NCBI GenBank assembly: GCA_024235215.1
Contig: JACKMU010000004.1
Coordinates: 186,001-250,000 of the forward strand
Origin: Chromatiaceae bacterium
Lineage (GTDB): Bacteria; Pseudomonadota; Gammaproteobacteria; Chromatiales; Chromatiaceae
Length of the DNA: 64,000 nt
Reading direction: 5' to 3'
Under the pieces are notes generated by a model. The model saw only the letters and a list, made by a program, of their open reading frames with translations. It was not told the DNA's origin and searched no databases. The position numbers and the translations under genes are program-made. This document shows positions 14,688-23,508 of this stretch, piece by piece (within the stretch, counting starts at the first letter, position 1; each line of letters opens with the position of its first letter).

Positions 14688-17030
14688 TCAGCGGCCTTGG
14701 GACAGCAGTAGCCCGATGACCCGCTTCAACTCCGCGTGCTCCACCGGTTTGGGAATGAATCCGTTCGCACCTGCCGCCAGTGCTGCCTTCCCTTCGGCCG
14801 CATCATTTCCGGCGGTCAAGGCAATGATCACCAGATCGTGGAAACGCGCCTGCTTCCGAATCAGCCCGATCGTATCACAGCCATCCATTTCAGGCATCTG
14901 GATATCCATGAGCACAAGCGAGAACGCCTCGTCCTCCTGCAACACTTCGAGAGCTTCATCGCCGTCACCGGCAGCGGTCACAGCGAGTCCCCAGGACTCA
15001 AGGATCGGGGTCAGGGTGAGCAGATCCTGAATATTGTCATCCACCAGCAAGATGCGACTGCCGGCCAAGCCGCTCTCCTTCTGCACATGCTCCGACTGCG
15101 GCGCTATGCGCGCGATTCCAGCGGCTGACGGAGTGCGTTCCGGGACAACCTTTGAATTCTCGTCACTGTCGTGCACTACGGTTGCTGATGGAAGATAGAG
15201 TGAGAAAGTTGCTCCCCGTCCCTCTTCACTCTTCAGCCTGATCTCTCCTCCGAGCAGATGGGAGAGCTGCTGACTGATGGTCAGGCCCAGGCCGGTACCG
15301 CCATAGCGCCGGTTGGTCGAGCCATCCGCCTGTTTGAACGCCTCGAATATCTGCGCGTGTTGGCTGCGGGGTATACCGATACCGTTGTCGGCGACGCTGA
15401 TGCAGACCGAATAGTCACGCTCGGCCAGACTCTCCGCACGTTCCAGACGCAGCACGACGGAGCCCTCCTGGGTGAACTTGAGCGCGTTGGAGAGAAAGTT
15501 TTTCAGGATTTGGCGCACCTTGTCGGGGTCGGTGTCGATCTGTCGCGGTGCCAGCTCGCCGATCTCAAGTATCAGCGGCAATGATTTGGCCTGGAACTGC
15601 GGTTCCACCAGTTCGATCAGCGAGGCCAACAGTGCAGGCAGATCGACCGACTCTATGTTGATCGAGGTGCGCCTTGCTTCGATGCGCGACAGATCCAGGA
15701 TATTGTCTATCAGCGTCTGCAGATCGGTGCCGGCTTCGTTGATCACCCGTGCCTGCTGAATCTGCTCCGGTGTCAGCCCGGTTTTGCTCTCGGCAAGCAG
15801 TTTCGATAGCAGCAGAATCGAGTTGAGCGGAGTGCGCAATTCGTGGCTGACATTGGCCAGAAACTGTGACTTATAGCGATTCGACTCCTCCAGTTTTTCC
15901 GCATGCAGCCGCAGGTTCTGAATATTCTTACCATGTTCGGCAGCCAGTAGTGACAGGTTCTCACCCAATTTCTGCAGCTCGCTCGGACCGCGCCAACGGA
16001 AAGTGATCGGACCCTTCTCCTCCAGTACCTGCTGTATTCCGTCGATCAGCTCATGACTGACCCTATCTGCACGCGACGCCACCCAGCGGGCTACGAACCA
16101 GACCGCCAGTGACAACGCAAAGGAGATGGTCAGTACTCGCAGCGTCAGTGCGTCGCGAAACTCCGATATCGGAGAAGGGTCCACTTTTCGTCCAACCCAG
16201 AGCGGGCCGGACTGCTCGGTGAGAAACATCGGAACCCACATGATCTGTCCCACCGCACCCTTCCATAGTGCCGGTTTTTCATTCTTGAAAATCTCCTCCA
16301 GACCGGGAAAACGGTCGAACGCGTTGCCGTGGGGTGAGTCGGGTCCCACCTGCTCCAGGAAGAAACCGTTGGAGTGTACCCACAGCGTGTTGCGGTAGTA
16401 GCGGGCGATGCCGCCGACATCGATATTGATCATCGCGGCACCGATGATCCGTTGATCCTCGGGTTCGCTGATCGTGCTGATCAGGCGCAGGGTCATCAGC
16501 TGGCGTGGGTCATCCACGGCAGACTCCTGATTCACGCTGATCGGGCTGACCAGTACGTTGCCGGGTGGTCCCTGTAGCGCGGCCTGGATAAACTGCCAGT
16601 TCGGCCTCTGTGGCGGAGTCAGCGTCGGGCGCCACTGCTGGCTCTCCATGTCCCGGTCCAGCCAGAATCTCGCCAGCCCGTTCTGATCCAGAAAGACGAT
16701 CTGGATGACGTCCAGCTGGTCCCACATGATCTGGTTGATCCACTGGGTGTAGCGGGTGCGCGCCTCGTCGATCACCTCCTCGTCCTGGTTGCTGCTGGCC
16801 AGCACGCTGCCCGGTTCGGGCAGTTTGGTCAGCAGTTTCACCATCTCTTCGCGGGATGCCAGATGTTTGTCCAGGTCGCGAAAATCGGCGCGCAGATTCT
16901 GCAGATGCGCCTTATGGTAGAAGAGTTCCATACGACTCAGTACCATCGGCAGGTTGAGCACCACCACGGCGATCAGGGGTGACAGCGCGAACAGCAGAAA
17001 AAAGAACAGCAGTTGGGTACGAAGTTTCAC
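14688..17030 (-). CDS. Hybrid sensor histidine kinase with C-terminal receiver
   Basis: Membrane kinase of 780 residues. A first membrane segment near residues 6-28 and a second near 290-310 (ISFALSLAVWFVARW) enclose an extracytoplasmic sensor region of about 260 residues that I do not match to a named fold. A HAMP-like linker and short coiled coil precede HisKA (FLANVSHELRTPLNS, His near residue 396), the ATPase domain (NALKFT, DNGIGIP, GGTGLGL) and a receiver domain (ILLVDDN, Asp near 706 in LMDIQMPEMDG). The next gene on the same strand is the REC-PAS protein, the likely phosphotransfer partner. Confidence 0.93.
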   Translation of the reverse strand: MKLRTQLLFFFLLFALSPLIAVVVLNLPMVLSRMELFYHKAHLQNLRADFRDLDKHLASREEMVKLLTKLPEPGSVLASSNQDEEVIDEARTRYTQWINQIMWDQLDVIQIVFLDQNGLARFWLDRDMESQQWRPTLTPPQRPNWQFIQAALQGPPGNVLVSPISVNQESAVDDPRQLMTLRLISTISEPEDQRIIGAAMINIDVGGIARYYRNTLWVHSNGFFLEQVGPDSPHGNAFDRFPGLEEIFKNEKPALWKGAVGQIMWVPMFLTEQSGPLWVGRKVDPSPISEFRDALTLRVLTISFALSLAVWFVARWVASRADRVSHELIDGIQQVLEEKGPITFRWRGPSELQKLGENLSLLAAEHGKNIQNLRLHAEKLEESNRYKSQFLANVSHELRTPLNSILLLSKLLAESKTGLTPEQIQQARVINEAGTDLQTLIDNILDLSRIEARRTSINIESVDLPALLASLIELVEPQFQAKSLPLILEIGELAPRQIDTDPDKVRQILKNFLSNALKFTQEGSVVLRLERAESLAERDYSVCISVADNGIGIPRSQHAQIFEAFKQADGSTNRRYGGTGLGLTISQQLSHLLGGEIRLKSEEGRGATFSLYLPSATVVHDSDENSKVVPERTPSAAGIARIAPQSEHVQKESGLAGSRILLVDDNIQDLLTLTPILESWGLAVTAAGDGDEALEVLQEDEAFSLVLMDIQMPEMDGCDTIGLIRKQARFHDLVIIALTAGNDAAEGKAALAAGANGFIPKPVEHAELKRVIGLLLSQGR

Positions 17031-17048
17031 CAGGTCGGCGTAGGCTGG

Positions 17049-17513
17049 CTATAACGCCTTCACCAGCTCCAGCACCTGAGCGGCGTGCGCTTTGGGCTTG
17101 ACGTCATACAGCGCATGGCGAACGATCCCGGCTTTGTCGATGATGAAGGTGGAGCGCACGATGCCCATGCGTTTCTCACCATGCGCCTCTTTCTCCTGCC
17201 AGACACCGTAGGCCTGGCACAGCGACCCGTCGGTGTCGGAGAGTAGCAGGATGGTGAGACCGTGTTTGTCCCGAAAGTCTCCGTGGCTCAGGCAGTTATC
17301 CATACTGACACCGAGCACCTGCGTCTCCTCGGATTTGAACTCCTCCAGCCGGTCGGAGAAGTCAATCGCCTCCATGGTGCAGCCTGGTGTGTCATCCTTG
17401 GGGTAGAAGTAGATGACCAGATTGGTTGTGCCAAACAGCGCTGATGACTGGACCATCTCCAGGTCAGCGCTGGGAAGTTCAAACTCCGGTGCCGGGTCTC
17501 CAGGTTTTAGCAT
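17049..17513 (-). CDS. bcp: Peroxiredoxin of the Bcp/PrxQ type
   Basis: Thiol peroxidase of 154 residues that reduces hydrogen peroxide and organic peroxides. The peroxidatic Cys45 sits in DDTPGCTMEA, with the usual Pro/Thr context. Escherichia coli Bcp carries a resolving Cys50; here residue 50 is Ile, so this protein either works as a 1-Cys enzyme or uses a more distant cysteine (for example in SMDNCLSHGD). It ends 18 bases before the hybrid kinase starts on the same strand, so redox defence and signalling may be co-transcribed. Confidence 0.93.
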   Translation of the reverse strand: MLKPGDPAPEFELPSADLEMVQSSALFGTTNLVIYFYPKDDTPGCTMEAIDFSDRLEEFKSEETQVLGVSMDNCLSHGDFRDKHGLTILLLSDTDGSLCQAYGVWQEKEAHGEKRMGIVRSTFIIDKAGIVRHALYDVKPKAHAAQVLELVKAL

Positions 17514-17838
17514 GTGCTCTCCTTTGGTGGGCGATCGGTTTTTTTATAATGGAAATCTATTGATCATCGCGGGATTCGTCAACCATCATCCAGAGCATAG
17601 TCGGCAGAATCGTCCAAGGGTAGTCGGCCGCACTCTCTGTCGACTTGAGGGGGATCAATGGGTGGGATCAAGTCAGAACACTTGAAAGGGACTTCAAGTG
17701 TTCTGACCCCTTAATTCCAGATGGCGTTAGCTGGGGATCAATCTAAAGGGGGTGAGTAGTTACGTTGCAATTAATTTACCGCGTTGCCATCATGTTCTCA
17801 CGGAGTTTACCACCACGTATACACTCTCGTATCGAGTG
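17514..17838. other. Intergenic region with a strong hairpin
   Basis: This 325-base gap holds no gene. It contains a perfect 15-base-pair hairpin (listed separately) and several short G-rich repeats related to those at 18.7-19.0 kb. The peroxiredoxin promoter should lie at its left end, but no clear boxes were found. Confidence 0.5.
17672..17707. repeat. Perfect inverted repeat (REP-like hairpin)
   Basis: The arms GTCAGAACACTTGAA (17672-17686) and TTCAAGTGTTCTGAC (17693-17707) are perfect reverse complements around a 6-base loop. There is no run of T after either arm, so a simple terminator is unlikely. The sequence lies between the peroxiredoxin gene and the stop of the thrombospondin-repeat gene, where a repeated extragenic palindrome would be expected. 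Confidence 0.8.
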
Positions 17839-18564
17839 CTAATTCAAAGGTATTATTATAACTTTCGGTTTTCCAGCACAACCAGTTGAATCAACTAAGG
17901 AATTATCTGGCGTATTTGGGCAACTATCTAAGGCATCAATCACACCATCTCCATCCGCATCTGAATCAACAACACAATTCCATTCTGTGTCGCAGGCATC
18001 ACCCTGATCGTCGTTGTCAGTATCTTTCTGATCTGCATTACTTACAGTCGGGCAATTGTCGGAAGCATCCGGAATGCCATCATTGTCGCCGTCAATTGGG
18101 GCATCTCCGTATGCTGGTACATCTAAAAAATCAATCTTCCCACTAACGTGACGATAGAATAGAGTGAAAGGTGAGGGGTCTAACACGAAATCTGTGAAGG
18201 GCGGACTATTATTCCCAAGCTCTACTAAACGAAAAATCTCCGTCACATAAAGTTCGCCGCAAAAATAGGTATTATCGGACCTCAATAGAAGTGGATCACC
18301 ACTTAGCTGCGTCCCGTTCTGAACAACACTTATTGTGGGAGAACAAACAAATGGAAAACCAATGACTGGCTCGATCTTTACCCAGACCTTGGTGCCGTCT
18401 CGCCAAACGTATAAGTTGGCTGATGCCCCAAGATCTGACCATGTGGCAGTGGTGGCGCCAGGAGGATGGGTAGATGGAAATGTTGCTGAAAAGGAGAGTG
18501 ATACAGTGAATAGTGACAAAATTGCTAGAATGCGCGATATGTAGCCGATCACATTGCTTTTCAT
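17839..18564 (-). CDS. Secreted protein with thrombospondin type 3 calcium-binding repeats
   Basis: Secreted or surface protein of about 241 residues. A signal peptide (ILAILSLFTVSLSFSA) starts it. The middle 110 residues resemble no family I recognise. The C-terminal third carries Asp-rich repeats, DGDNDGIPDASDNCPTV, KDTDNDDQGDACD and DADGDGVIDALDSCPN, of the thrombospondin type 3 kind that bind calcium. It ends with VIIIPLN, with no obvious anchor. A GAGGAG stretch lies about 15 bases upstream of ATG 18564; a TTG at 18585 is the alternative. It sits between repeat elements and is likely accessory. Confidence 0.82.
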   Translation of the reverse strand: MKSNVIGYISRILAILSLFTVSLSFSATFPSTHPPGATTATWSDLGASANLYVWRDGTKVWVKIEPVIGFPFVCSPTISVVQNGTQLSGDPLLLRSDNTYFCGELYVTEIFRLVELGNNSPPFTDFVLDPSPFTLFYRHVSGKIDFLDVPAYGDAPIDGDNDGIPDASDNCPTVSNADQKDTDNDDQGDACDTEWNCVVDSDADGDGVIDALDSCPNTPDNSLVDSTGCAGKPKVIIIPLN

Positions 18565-18710
18565 GACTACCAATACTCTCCTCAAATCAAAATCAGAGTA
18601 TAGGAAGAATAAATGCCCTATTCATGCAAGTCCAACAACTTTTGGTTGCCCCTGAGCGGCTCGGCAACCGTGCGATACCCCCGAATCCACCTGGCCGGTA
18701 GCCTGCTGCG

Positions 18711-18976
18711 CTGAGTAAAAGAGGACGGAGGGATTTAAATTAAAAGGGGGTGGACGGTTAGTGCCTCCTGGCCCAATATGTTGGGGTGAGCCCTCCCGAT
18801 CAACCCCCACGCGAGGCCTCATCTTCCACCGACTCCTGGAGCGGGCCGTCGTTACTGGACCCGTGACCGAAGCCGAAGTGACACATTGCTACGAATGGCG
18901 ACCACAATATATGGGGGGTGGAGGCGCTAACTGACTACCCCCTTAAATTAATTCCCCCCGTCCCCTTTTACACTGA
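18711..18976. repeat. Long imperfect inverted repeat element
   Basis: The segment 18711-18785 and the reverse complement of 18903-18976 align over about 70 bases with few mismatches: both contain AAAAG(A/G)GGACGG, an AT-rich stretch, GGGGGT, and GTTAG(T/C)GCCTCC in the same order. The 117 bases between the arms have no intact gene. This looks like a non-autonomous mobile element or a pair of REP-like units in inverted order. The rest of the surrounding 18565-18982 gap holds no gene. Confidence 0.7.
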
Positions 18977-18982
18977 ACCCTG

Positions 18983-19249
18983 TCATAGGCTTTTTGCTTT
19001 GAGCGGGAAACGCTCTGGATGCGCAATGATTTGCTCCGTTAAATCGAGGTCAAGATCGGACCAGTAGAAATGCCCAGGAGACTGTTCTTCGACGTTGACG
19101 ATTGATTTCACAGTCTGATCTTTGAACCATGGAAACTCTTCGTACGATAGGAATAACTCCTTACCGTGAAAAAGTAGCCACAAGCCATGGATAGAAATAT
19201 TCGTAACTTCAACTTCCGAAGTGCTGGCGCCATGCGCAAATGAGCTCAT
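18983..19249 (-). CDS. DUF2442-family small protein
   Basis: Protein of 88 residues from ATG 19249, which has a GAGGTG ribosome site 8 bases upstream inside the preceding gene. The features ISIHGLWLLFHGKELFLSYE and EFPWFKDQTVKSI are typical of DUF2442, a small domain of unknown biochemical function. It overlaps the DUF4160 gene by 41 bases. This pairing recurs in many bacteria and has been proposed to be toxin-antitoxin-like; the sequence itself does not prove that role. Confidence 0.85.
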   Translation of the reverse strand: MSSFAHGASTSEVEVTNISIHGLWLLFHGKELFLSYEEFPWFKDQTVKSIVNVEEQSPGHFYWSDLDLDLTEQIIAHPERFPLKAKSL

Positions 19250-19448
19250 CGTAATGCACCTCAATTATTGTTTCGATCTGTTTCAATTCCTTTCTAGAGT
19301 AAAGATAGTTTTTCGCTAACTCGATATCCGGATCGAGCCAAAACTTTGCCTCACCGTCGCTGGATATTACATGTACATGCATTCGTTCTTCCTCCCTTGA
19401 GAAGAAGAAAAACCTGTACCCATTCTCTTTGAATACCGTAGGGCTCAT
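19209..19448 (-). CDS. DUF4160-family small protein
   Basis: Protein of 79 residues with the DUF4160 signature: an N-terminal MSPTVFKENGYRFFFFS, then EERMHVHVISSDGEAKFWL, then a helix around LKQIETIIEVHYDELICAW. It is the first gene of a two-gene operon with DUF2442. Its start lies 43 bases downstream of the metH stop on the same strand. Function is unknown; the gene pair is often mobile and is possibly a toxin-antitoxin module. Confidence 0.87.
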   Translation of the reverse strand: MSPTVFKENGYRFFFFSREEERMHVHVISSDGEAKFWLDPDIELAKNYLYSRKELKQIETIIEVHYDELICAWRQHFGS

Positions 19449-19491
19449 TCTTTATCTTGCACATGGCGTTGGAAGAGTAAAAGGTGTGCCT

Positions 19492-22400
19492 CTACGGCGT
19501 ATAGGCCAGATTGGGCGCCAGCCAGCGTTCGCAGGTCACCAGATCCATCTGCCGGCGTCTGGCGTAATCTTCCACCTGGTCCCTGCCCACCTTGCCGACC
19601 GTGAAGTAGCGTGCTTGGGGGTGGCTGAAATAGAGGCCGCTGACCGCAGCGGCGGGTACCATGGCCATCGATTCAGTCAACCAGATGCCGGTATGCTCCC
19701 GCACTTCCAGCAGCTCCCATAGCAGCGCCTTCTCGCTGTGGTCAGGACAGGCGGGGTAGCCAAGCGCCGGGCGGATCCCCTGGTAGGCTTCCGCGATCAG
19801 CTGTTCGTTGTCCAGTGACTCGTCTGCAGCATAACCCCAGTAATGGCGGCGCACCTGTTGGTGCAGCCATTCGGCGAGCGCCTCCGCAAGGCGGTCGGCG
19901 ATCGCTTTGAGCATGATTGCGTTGTAATCATCGTGTGCCTGCTCGAAATCCTTTACCCGCAGATCGATGCCACTGCCCGCGCTGCACGCGAAGGCGCCGA
20001 TATAGTCGGGCTGATCAATCCCGATCGGGGCGACGAAGTCCGCCAGGGATTCGTTGAACTTGCCTGCCGGTTGTCTGCCCTGTTTACGCAGAAAATGGAA
20101 GCTGGCCAGTGGTTGGCGACGCTCATTGTCGCGGTAGAGCAGCAGATCCTCCCCCTGGCTGTTGGCCGGAAAGAGACCGATCACCGCGTCTGCCCGAAGC
20201 CACTTTTCCGTGTTGATCCGCTGCAGCATCGCTGTGGCATCGGCGAACAGCTTGCGTGCCTCCGTCCCCTTCTCGGGGTCGTCGAGAATTTTTGGATAAC
20301 GCCCTTTCAACTCCCAGGCGTGGAAGAAGAAGGTCCAGTCGATGTAAGGGATGATCTGCGGCAGTGGTATATCGTTGAGGATGAGCAGCCTTCCTGCACC
20401 TTTGGGCAGAATGCGCGTTGGGGGATAGCACTGATCTCCGCCATCCGCTGCCCGGGGAAGTGCCCAATCCAGTGCGATGGGCCGCGGCGGGTGGTAGCGC
20501 TTCCAGTCGATGGGTGTCGGGTTGGCACGTGCCTGCTCCAGTGTGGCGAGGTCACGATTGCGCTGCTGTCGGGCGTGTTGCTCGCGCGCGGCAAGATAGC
20601 TGCGCTTCAATCCGGCAATGAAATCTCCACGCTGATCCGTGGAGAGCAGTGTGCTGGCGACACCCACCGCGCGCGACGCATCGGGCACATGGACCACCGG
20701 CCCATGATAGACCGGGTCAATCTTCACCGCGGTGTGAATCCGGGAGGTGGTGGCGCCGCCGATCATCAGCGGAACAGACATCTCCAGTCGCTCCAACTCT
20801 TTTGCCAGATGAACCATTTCGTCCAGTGAAGGGGTAATCAGGCCGGAGAGTCCGATGATGTCCACCTGCTGTTCATGTGCCTGTTGAATGATGGTCTCTG
20901 CGGGTACCATCACGCCGAGATCGATCACTTCGTAGCTGTTGCACTGCAGTACCACGCCAACGATGTTCTTGCCGATATCATGCACGTCCCCTTTCACCGT
21001 GGCCATCAGGATCTTACCCTGGGTGGTCGCATTATCGACTCTTTCCTCCTTGATGAAGGGCTCCAGATAGGCGACTGACTTTTTCATCACCCGGGCGGAC
21101 TTGACCACCTGGGGCAGAAACATCTTGCCGTCGCCGAACAGCTGGCCGACCAGGTTCATGCCGTCCATCAACTGGCCTTCGATCACTTCGATACTGCTGC
21201 TCGCCTGCTGCCGTGCTTCTTCGGTATCGATTTCGATATATTCGGTAATCCCTTTGACCAGTGCATGTTCCAGGCGCTTTGCCACCGGCCAGTCGCGCCA
21301 CTCCAGATCCTCTTTTCTGGCACCTGTGCCGACAGTGTCGCCGCGATACTTTTCGGCGATCTCCAGCAGCCTTTCGGTCGCCTCCGGATGCTGATCGAGG
21401 ATTACCGCCTCGACCCGCTCGCGCAGCTCTGGCGGCAGCTCGTCATAGATCGCCAGCTGGCCGGCGTTGACTATCCCCATCGAGAGCCCGGCTTTGATCG
21501 CATGGTAGAGAAACACCGCATGGATCGCTTCGCGCACCAGATTGTTGCCGCGAAAGGAGAAGGAGACATTGGAGATGCCTCCGGAGAGCAGTGCGTGGGG
21601 CAGGGTGTTGCTGATCTGACGGCAGGCTTCGATAAACGCCAAACCATAGGCATTGTGCTCATCGATACCGGTTGCCACCGCGAAGACGTTGGGGTCGAAG
21701 ATGATATCTTCCGCTGGAAAGCCGGCACGCTCGGTCAGGATGCGGTAGGCCCGGGTACAGATCCCGACCTTGCGCGCCAGCGTATCCGCCTGCCCCTGCT
21801 CGTCGAATGCCATCACCACTGCCGCGGCGCCAAAGCGGCGTATCCGTCTGGCCTGTTCGATGAAGCGCGCCTCTCCCTCCTTGAGTGAGATGGAGTTGAC
21901 CACCCCTTTTCCCTGGATGCATTTCAGGCCTGCTTCCAGAATCTCCCATTTGGAGGAGTCGATCATCACCGGAACGCGTGCGATCTCCGGTTCGGAGGCG
22001 ATCAAATTGAGAAAGCGCACCATCGCCCTGCCGGAGTCGAGCATCGCCTCGTCCATGTTGATGTCGATTATCTGCGCGCCTTCCTCCACCTGCTGCCGGC
22101 AGATCTCCAGTGCCTCCTCGTAGCGCTCCTCCAGGATGAGACGCTTGAATTTGGCCGAGCCGGTCACATTGGCCCGCTCACCGATGTTGACGAACAGGCT
22201 CTCCGGGCCGATGTTCAGCGGTTCCAGACCAGCGAGTCGGCACTGGCAGGAAATTTCGGCCCGCTGTCGTGGGGCGATCCCGGCAACCGCCGCACCGATG
22301 GCGCGGATATGTTCCGGCGTGGTGCCGCAGCAGCCGCCAACGATATTCAGGAATCCGCTCTGCGCCCACTCGGCGATATGCTGTGCCATCTCCTCCGGAC

Positions 22401-23262
22401 CCAGGTCATAGGCGCCGAATTCATTGGGAAGTCCGGCGTTGGGGTGGGCGGAGACAGCCGATTCGGAGATGCGTGCCAGCTCTTCAACATACTGGCGCAG
22501 CTGTGCCGGACCCAGCGCGCAGTTCAGTCCAATGCTGATTGGCTGTGCATGGCGCAGTGAATTGTAAAAGGCTTCGGTGGTCTGCCCGGAGAGTGTGCGT
22601 CCGGAGGCGTCGGTGATGGTGCCGGAGATCATGATCGGCAGCGTGAGGTCATCCTCATCGAACACCTGCTGCAGCGCGAACAGTGCGGCCTTGGCATTGA
22701 GGGTATCGAATATGGTCTCCACCAGCAGGATGTCCACCCCCCCTGCGATCAGTCCCCGGGCTGCCTCGGCGTATGCCGTCACCAGTTGATCGAAATCGAC
22801 ATTGCGAAAACCGGGATCGTTCACCTCCGGGGAGAGTGAGCAGGTGCGGTTGGTGGGGCCAAGTACCCCGGCGACGAATCGGGGTTTGCGCGGCGTGGTG
22901 GCGGCCAGTGCTGCTTCCCGGGCCAGTCTGGCGGAGGCCAGATTGAGTTCGTAACAGAGCTCCTCCATGGCATAGTCGGCCATGGAGATGCGGTTGGCGT
23001 TGAAGGTATTGGTCTCCAGGATATCGGCTCCGGCATCCAGATAGGCCTGGTGGATGCCGCTGATGAGTGCCGGCTGGGTCAGTGAGAGCAGATCGTTGTT
23101 GCCCTTCAGTTCACGCGTCCAGTCGCGAAAGCGCTCGCCGCGGAACGCGGACTCCTCCAGCCGGTGGCGCTGGATCATGGTGCCCATGGCGCCATCGAGC
23201 AGCAGGATGCGGTCTTTGAGCAGCGCCTGGAGTTCAGCGGTACGGTCGATTCTTTCTGGCAT
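19492..23262 (-). CDS. metH: Cobalamin-dependent methionine synthase
   Basis: Cytoplasmic enzyme of 1256 residues that transfers a methyl group from methyltetrahydrofolate to homocysteine via B12. All four modules are present: the homocysteine domain with zinc cysteines near residue 247 (GLNCALGP) and near 311-312 (GGCCGTTPEH), the folate domain (INIGERANVTGS near 360), the cobalamin domain with GDVHDIGKNIVG near 760, and the C-terminal AdoMet reactivation domain (GIRPALGYPACPDH). It is transcribed away from the phosphatase gene. No cobalamin or SAH riboswitch could be recognised upstream. Confidence 0.98.
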   Translation of the reverse strand: MPERIDRTAELQALLKDRILLLDGAMGTMIQRHRLEESAFRGERFRDWTRELKGNNDLLSLTQPALISGIHQAYLDAGADILETNTFNANRISMADYAMEELCYELNLASARLAREAALAATTPRKPRFVAGVLGPTNRTCSLSPEVNDPGFRNVDFDQLVTAYAEAARGLIAGGVDILLVETIFDTLNAKAALFALQQVFDEDDLTLPIMISGTITDASGRTLSGQTTEAFYNSLRHAQPISIGLNCALGPAQLRQYVEELARISESAVSAHPNAGLPNEFGAYDLGPEEMAQHIAEWAQSGFLNIVGGCCGTTPEHIRAIGAAVAGIAPRQRAEISCQCRLAGLEPLNIGPESLFVNIGERANVTGSAKFKRLILEERYEEALEICRQQVEEGAQIIDINMDEAMLDSGRAMVRFLNLIASEPEIARVPVMIDSSKWEILEAGLKCIQGKGVVNSISLKEGEARFIEQARRIRRFGAAAVVMAFDEQGQADTLARKVGICTRAYRILTERAGFPAEDIIFDPNVFAVATGIDEHNAYGLAFIEACRQISNTLPHALLSGGISNVSFSFRGNNLVREAIHAVFLYHAIKAGLSMGIVNAGQLAIYDELPPELRERVEAVILDQHPEATERLLEIAEKYRGDTVGTGARKEDLEWRDWPVAKRLEHALVKGITEYIEIDTEEARQQASSSIEVIEGQLMDGMNLVGQLFGDGKMFLPQVVKSARVMKKSVAYLEPFIKEERVDNATTQGKILMATVKGDVHDIGKNIVGVVLQCNSYEVIDLGVMVPAETIIQQAHEQQVDIIGLSGLITPSLDEMVHLAKELERLEMSVPLMIGGATTSRIHTAVKIDPVYHGPVVHVPDASRAVGVASTLLSTDQRGDFIAGLKRSYLAAREQHARQQRNRDLATLEQARANPTPIDWKRYHPPRPIALDWALPRAADGGDQCYPPTRILPKGAGRLLILNDIPLPQIIPYIDWTFFFHAWELKGRYPKILDDPEKGTEARKLFADATAMLQRINTEKWLRADAVIGLFPANSQGEDLLLYRDNERRQPLASFHFLRKQGRQPAGKFNESLADFVAPIGIDQPDYIGAFACSAGSGIDLRVKDFEQAHDDYNAIMLKAIADRLAEALAEWLHQQVRRHYWGYAADESLDNEQLIAEAYQGIRPALGYPACPDHSEKALLWELLEVREHTGIWLTESMAMVPAAAVSGLYFSHPQARYFTVGKVGRDQVEDYARRRQMDLVTCERWLAPNLAYTP

Positions 23263-23464
23263 GATCGGGTTCGATTTTTTTGCATGGAAGGGCGGTTATT
23301 ATAGGATGGCTGTCGGAGCGAGGGAATGCGTAGTGGGGCATCCCATCCGTGCAACGTGGGATGCAGTGGGGATTTCCATTTTTCTGTTTAGCGTTGCCCG
23401 GACTCCGGGTGGGTGTGTGGAACAGTTACGTACAGTTCGATCGCATGTTCCCGTTCTGCCACGG

Positions 23465-23488
23465 AGCTCTATACTTCGGTATCGAGCT
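23465..23488. promoter_or_regulatory. UUCG-capped hairpin between divergent genes
   Basis: AGCTCTATAC and GTATCGAGCT pair with one mismatch around a TTCG tetraloop, about 20 bases before the ATG of the phosphatase-like gene. The hairpin would lie in that gene's leader RNA and could limit translation or protect the message. No T run follows, so it is not a standard terminator. Confidence 0.45.
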
Positions 23489-23508
23489 GTTTATAGCGAG
23501 GCGGTGGT

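Noticed and set aside
23263..23508. Cobalamin or SAH riboswitch upstream of metH
   Set aside because: The conserved boxes of either riboswitch could not be found on the metH strand; only a TTCG hairpin belonging to the other side was seen.
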